This document shows positions 60,103 to 64,000 of a stretch of 64,000 nucleotides of DNA, in pieces. The first letter of the stretch is position 1. Every line of letters begins with the position of its first letter. Source of the DNA: Flaccisagitta enflata (taxonomy: Eukaryota; Chaetognatha; Sagittoidea; Aphragmophora). Position numbers and translations under genes: made by a program. The notes beneath the pieces were generated by a model. The model was not told where the DNA came from, made no database searches, and saw only the letters and a program-made list of their open reading frames with translations. The stretch covers positions 88,722,001 through 88,786,000 of the forward strand of contig OZ231127.1 in assembly GCA_965153355.1 (NCBI GenBank), given 5' to 3'.

Positions 60103-60675
60103 AAAGGCGCGTTTCTACTGACGACCAAAAACGCGTGTTTCTAGTGAAGATGAAAAACGCGTTTCATCAGTGAAACGCGATCACAGCATGAACACATATT
60201 CAAGATTTTCTACTGTCCCACGAGGGAGTGAGCGAAGTGAGCGAGCCCGTGAACGGAGCGAGCGAGCGAAGCGAGCATAGCGAAGCGGAGCGCTGCGGAG
60301 TGGAGTGGAGCCCGCCGCCCCCCACCCCCCGCCCCCCGCGACCGAGTGGCCCTTTCAAAACGCGTTCCTCTTTGACTAGAAACGCCCCCAAAAGGCGCGT
60401 TTCTACTGACGACCAAAAACGCGTTTCCTCCAATGAGAGGCGATCAGAACGTGAACGCATATTTATGAATTTCAACCAACCCACGAGGGAGTGAGCGATG
60501 TGAGTGAGCGAGCTCATGAATGGAGCGAGCCTGCAAAGCAAGCGTAGCCATGCCAAGCACTTTGAGCAGAGTGAGCGGAGCGAGTCAGTGGAGTGAGCGG
60601 TGCGGGCAATCAAACATAGCGAGCGACCGAGTGGCCCATTAAAAACGCGATTGTCTTTAACTGGAAACGCCCCCT
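60103..60675 (+). mobile_element. Two family D MITEs head to tail
   Basis: Copy A 60103-60390 and copy B 60391-60675, each GGCGCGTTTCTACTGACGAC to TGACTAGAAACGCCCCC or AACTGGAAACGCCCCC. Copy A has a second left end nested in the first (CGTGTTTCTAGTGAAGATG at 60137) and a C-rich insert at 60310-60340. Confidence 0.85.
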
Positions 60676-60774
60676 AATTACGACCAAATCAATTAGAATT
60701 CTGAATAATGTATAATGCAACGTGTCCTCATATCACTAATTCATTGCTTCCATCACTGCCCCTACTACTGGCTA

Positions 60775-61107
60775 GGGTGACTGAAACTATGGTAAAATTT
60801 GAATCTCGTCCCCCTCGCGAGGGAGATGTGAACATTTCCATCATAGATGACTCTAAAATCTGGTAAGGATCTGATAAAGTTTACTCATGACCGCCACCCC
60901 ACTTACTTTCCCATTTATAAATGATAGGAAACCAAAATGACCAAAATCCTTCTTATGCAGTTTCTATGGGATACAAGGGGGTTGGCGGTCATGAGTAAAC
61001 TTTATCAGATCATCACCAGATTTTAGAGTCATTGTTTATGATGGAAATGGCCGCATTTCTCCCGCGAGGAAGATGAGATTCGAGTTTTACCATATTTTCA
61101 GTCACCC
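60775..61107. mobile_element. Palindromic MITE, GGGTGACTG ends
   Basis: GGGTGACTGAAA at the left is inverted as TTTCAGTCACCC at the right. Inner arms pair GATAAAGTTTACTCATGACCG with CGGTCATGAGTAAACTTTATC and ACTCTAAAATCTGGT with ACCAGATTTTAGAGT. TACTACTGGC at 60763-60772 and 61108-61117 is a likely target duplication. Confidence 0.88.
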
Positions 61108-61117
61108 TACTACTGGC

Positions 61118-62395
61118 CCTCTTTTAGAAGCGCATAGGCGCAACGTAAACATAATTGCCTATCTTATATGCAAATGTCAATGATCCTTCTTTTATGCTTT
61201 GATTAGCCTGGATTCAAGATGAAGACCTATTTCTTGCATCTCCTTAATGTTTTTTGTCGGATCGCGCATTAATTGGATGAAGTTTAATTGGATGAAGTTG
61301 GCGTTGGATTACCCATCAATCAAATGAACTCATCAGAATGTGTGTCAAATTTGACTTCAATGTGTTTAGTCCTGATTCCTAGTTTGTGGGATTTGAACCA
61401 TTATTAGTGTTCTTTGACTAAACGTGTTAGGATTTGATCCTCTAGTAACCAATTTTAATGCTCTGTAACTAGAGCAGCTTGAGCAGCAAGTCGCGGTTTG
61501 TTTCAGTATGTAGATCATTGTTTATAAAGCCCCAATCAAAGAGATTTATTCAGCAGTAGGTCATTTCAGCAGGAGGTCTGAAATAGTCTTCTCCAAGACT
61601 AAAAGAGCATCATTTCAAAGGAAAATAGCGCTTTTCTCTCGATTTTTGTACAAAAGTATGTATAGTATACTTGGGAAAATTGTTTATTTTGATTAACTTG
61701 GCAGAATCAGAATAAAGTAGACATTTTTTGTGAAGACCTGTTTTACTTACTCTCAAAACAAATTCCAAAGTGCAATCGCTGGGCTCTCATTTTCACTTTT
61801 CGAAGTCAAATCTGACACACTGTTCATCCGAAGCATCAAGAATCTTGATTCAAGTTTGAGTTGACGTTCAGAAAAGAATTGTTATGAATGAAATAATGAA
61901 TTACAAATATTTTTCATTTCCTCTTAATTCGAAGACTAGTTTATCATTTTATGAGGGTGTGATCCAGAAGCTATTTTAGTCATTGGGCCGGACATTTATG
62001 CTGAGAGAAACACCAAGAAGTCTAAAAAGCCAACGGATGAAATGACCAACGAGTCCACAAACAGATGGTCCGACAAAATCTTGCCAGGGGGGAACCACCG
62101 AAGCCTGAGGGAAAAATATCCATTCCACAATGCCCACCTATAGCTCTAATTGTGGAGGGGCCTTTACTTTAACATTTTACAACCATAAACCAACCAAATA
62201 TTTGCTGCATACGTCGACTCCTGCGTCATTTATATGTGTACCGTGCAATGCAGTATTTTTAGCAAAAATTCCCATTTTTCAAAATGGCTTTCCCCCTGGC
62301 TAAATCTTGCACACCTGATAACGACTGACACAGCGGTGACATAATTGGGTCACGTTAGCGATATCAATCCGTGTCTTTTGTTTTTAAGTGTTTTT
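61118..62395 (+). other. No gene seen; unique DNA
   Basis: I looked for a phase-0 exon to follow exon 13 and found none that I could defend. A CCTGGATTCAAGATGAAGAC frame after TTTGATTAG (61206) is short and lacks a good acceptor. Confidence 0.4.
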
Positions 62396-62399
62396 AAGC

Positions 62400-62530
62400 G
62401 GGTGATGTTTTAGGGGAAGGGGTGAGGTAAGGGTTAGGGATGGGGTGGGTTTTAGGGTTAGGGTTGGGGTGGGGATAAGGAGTAGGGTGAGGGCCAGGTG
62501 TGGGTTTGGTTTTATATTAGAGGGAGGTGT
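62400..62530. repeat. Telomere-like GGGTTAGGG-rich segment
   Basis: About 110 bp of degenerate (T)TAGGG and GGGGTGG units, including GGGTTTTAGGGTTAGGGTTG. Too imperfect to be a functional telomere; an interstitial G-rich repeat. Confidence 0.5.
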
Positions 62531-62599
62531 AAAACATGGTTGGGCCTTGAAGAGTTGCTGTAACTCCAAAACTCGGCCATCAATGTGGGTAGTGGCATG

Positions 62600-62941
62600 C
62601 AGGGGCGTATTAGAGCCCAAATTTTGGGGGCAGCAATCCAAAATCAGTGTCCCAACAAGTCCTTTGTCCCAATTATTCTTAGTTGCGGACATGCAACTCA
62701 ACACCTTGGTAAAAACTTTAAAATGAGAAATGATCAACCTAGACAACTTTATGAAAAGGGTGAATAGGCTCTGTAGATCGATCCTATAAAACCTCATTGT
62801 ATTACAGCTGGATACATTTCAAACCTTTCTCACTCTCTTTCTCTCTCTCTTTCTCTTTCTCTTTCTCAATCACTCACTCACTCACTCACTCACTCTTTCA
62901 CTCACTCACTCACTCACTATCTCTCTTTCTTTCTTTCTCTC

Positions 62942-62988
<47 letters not shown>

Positions 62989-63072
62989 CTCTCATGTGTC
63001 CCGACGGGGTTTGTGCCCCAACAAAAGGGGCAGCAGCTGCTGCCCCTGACGCCCCGTCAAATACGCCCCTGG
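62600..63072. mobile_element. Inverted-end element containing a HINE-type end and (CT)n
   Basis: CAGGGGCGTATT (62600) is inverted as AATACGCCCCTG (63060). The interior has TTAGTTGCGGACATGCAACT (62680, a GTTGCG-type HINE hairpin in reverse), a CACT/CT-rich tract (62830-62993) and the palindrome GGGGCAGCAGCTGCTGCCCC. It may be a chance combination. Confidence 0.45.
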
Positions 63073-64000
63073 TGGCATGTATCCTGACAGACTAGCAACA
63101 TAGTTGGACCCAAAATTACTGAAAGGAGTCGGCGCATTGTCCTTATTGATCATCTATGCTGCACCAATGATTTCATGTGAAAAGAAAAAACTATTTTCAG
63201 CGTATTTCCCATAGCCCAACTGTAATACTTTTCTCTACGAAGTTGAATTATGTGCAAACGTCTTTCTAGGACATGATTTGTACAGAACAATGATGTATCT
63301 GACCCAGCCTGTTGAAATTGCAGCAACTTGCTGCAATTACATCATGAATTTGCAGCAAATTGCCTCAATCCACCAATTGTAAGCTGAAAACGTATAGAGT
63401 TCATTTTTATCATTAAATGTGCATTCTTGTGATATTTACAGTCAGCGGACAAAACACAATAGGTATATATATCACTCCGTTGGTTTTGATCCAACCCACT
63501 GATGTTGAACAGAATGCTGTAAACAACAACTGGTTGTTGAAATTACAGCCGGCTGTTAAGTTACAAAGTTGGCAAAAATCCAACTTTCACCAAATAGAAT
63601 GAGACCTGCAGATTCATAATCCTGATGAAATATTACAAAAAATTTTGATTTCAGATTTTGGGGTTGACATAAGATTTTTTGAATGGGTTGTATCAGGAAG
63701 AAGAGAGTTTCAGTTTCTTGCTATTTTTGGTATATGAGGAGTATGAGAAGGTGCCCAGATGGATATGGTCTCCTTCGACCCGCCATATTTATCAAGTGTT
63801 TTCTTGTGGTCTGCATATCTCATGTATAGACAGCAATTGGTGACTTTTTTTAAATGAAGCATAACTTTTGACCAGTCCTGTGATAATTTCTGAAGAGGGA
63901 ATATTTCTTTAGAAATTTAAAGGATAGTTGCTGATGGGTCCGGATTAAACAATTGCTTAGCCCAAAGTGCCTTCATCCTTTATTAAAGTGATTGAGAGTA
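63073..64000 (+). other. No gene seen to the window end
   Basis: An open frame at 63417-63602 begins after ATATTTACAG but is in phase 1, not the phase 0 expected after exon 13, and has no recognisable motif. No repeat family identified. Confidence 0.4.

Noticed and set aside
62405-62480. Chromosome-end telomere
   Set aside because: Only a few imperfect TTAGGG units, flanked on both sides by ordinary sequence.
63417-63602. Exon candidate after ATATTTACAG
   Set aside because: It needs phase 1 while exon 13 ends in phase 0, has no domain, and a phase-0 reading stops after six codons.

Overview
This window is intron-rich animal DNA. A neurexin-type laminin G (LNS) domain is split over five exons by introns of 0.8 to 10 kb with standard GT-AG borders, and the rest is mostly mobile elements, minisatellites and very long microsatellites. 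Neurexin points to a metazoan, probably a marine or non-bilaterian invertebrate, but the sequence alone does not name the species. I saw no bacterial operons, CRISPR arrays, rRNA or tRNA genes.

Genes. One plus-strand gene (or two adjacent ones) runs from 18144 to at least 59958. Exons 1-5 encode a signal peptide and a full neurexin-alpha-type LNS1 domain. A 17-codon linker exon follows, then an EGF-like exon. This is the start of canonical alpha-neurexin (signal-LNS1-EGF1). Instead of LNS2, the next convincing exons (51878-59958) encode GCC2/GCC3 cysteine repeats and a discoidin (F5/8C)-like domain. Intron phases chain perfectly from exons 1 to 7 and from 9 to 13. The bridging exon (48359-48437) has the right end phase but carries stops and is one base short, so fusion gene versus neighbouring genes is open. 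A 69-bp piece of exon 3 is repeated in frame just past its donor, and a 48-bp phase 1-1 segment in intron 2 looks like a cassette exon.

Other coding remnants: a 2.7-kb inverted-repeat DNA transposon with a broken ORF (8982-11704), a retroelement-like zinc-knuckle C-terminus (about 48760-49133), and the C-terminal part of a USP-type ubiquitin hydrolase domain on the minus strand (50245-50565).

Mobile landscape. The dominant family, about 25 full or partial copies, begins AACAAGGCCGGATACACGG or AACAAGCC, contains a GACG/GACC (GTCY) tetranucleotide tract and often a tandem core repeat, and ends in a GC-rich hairpin plus CTAAAA. Its 5' subterminal motif is the inverse of its 3' hairpin arm and the two co-vary between subfamilies. 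This fits Helentron-associated elements (HINE: DINE-1/pearl type). There are also a minisatellite-cored family ending in the GGCAGCGGCCCC motif, GGGCGTTTCTAG inverted-repeat MITEs, at least five other palindromic MITEs, and a 1.2-kb foldback element at the left edge.

Layout: 1-8.9 kb repeats only; 9-11.7 kb DNA transposon; 11.7-18 kb HINEs and microsatellites; 18.1-34.4 kb signal peptide and LNS1 exons with repeat-filled introns; 34.4-46.9 kb long repeat-filled introns around the linker and EGF exons; 48-51 kb retroelement debris; 51.9-60 kb GCC2/discoidin exons; 60-64 kb MITEs and unassigned sequence.
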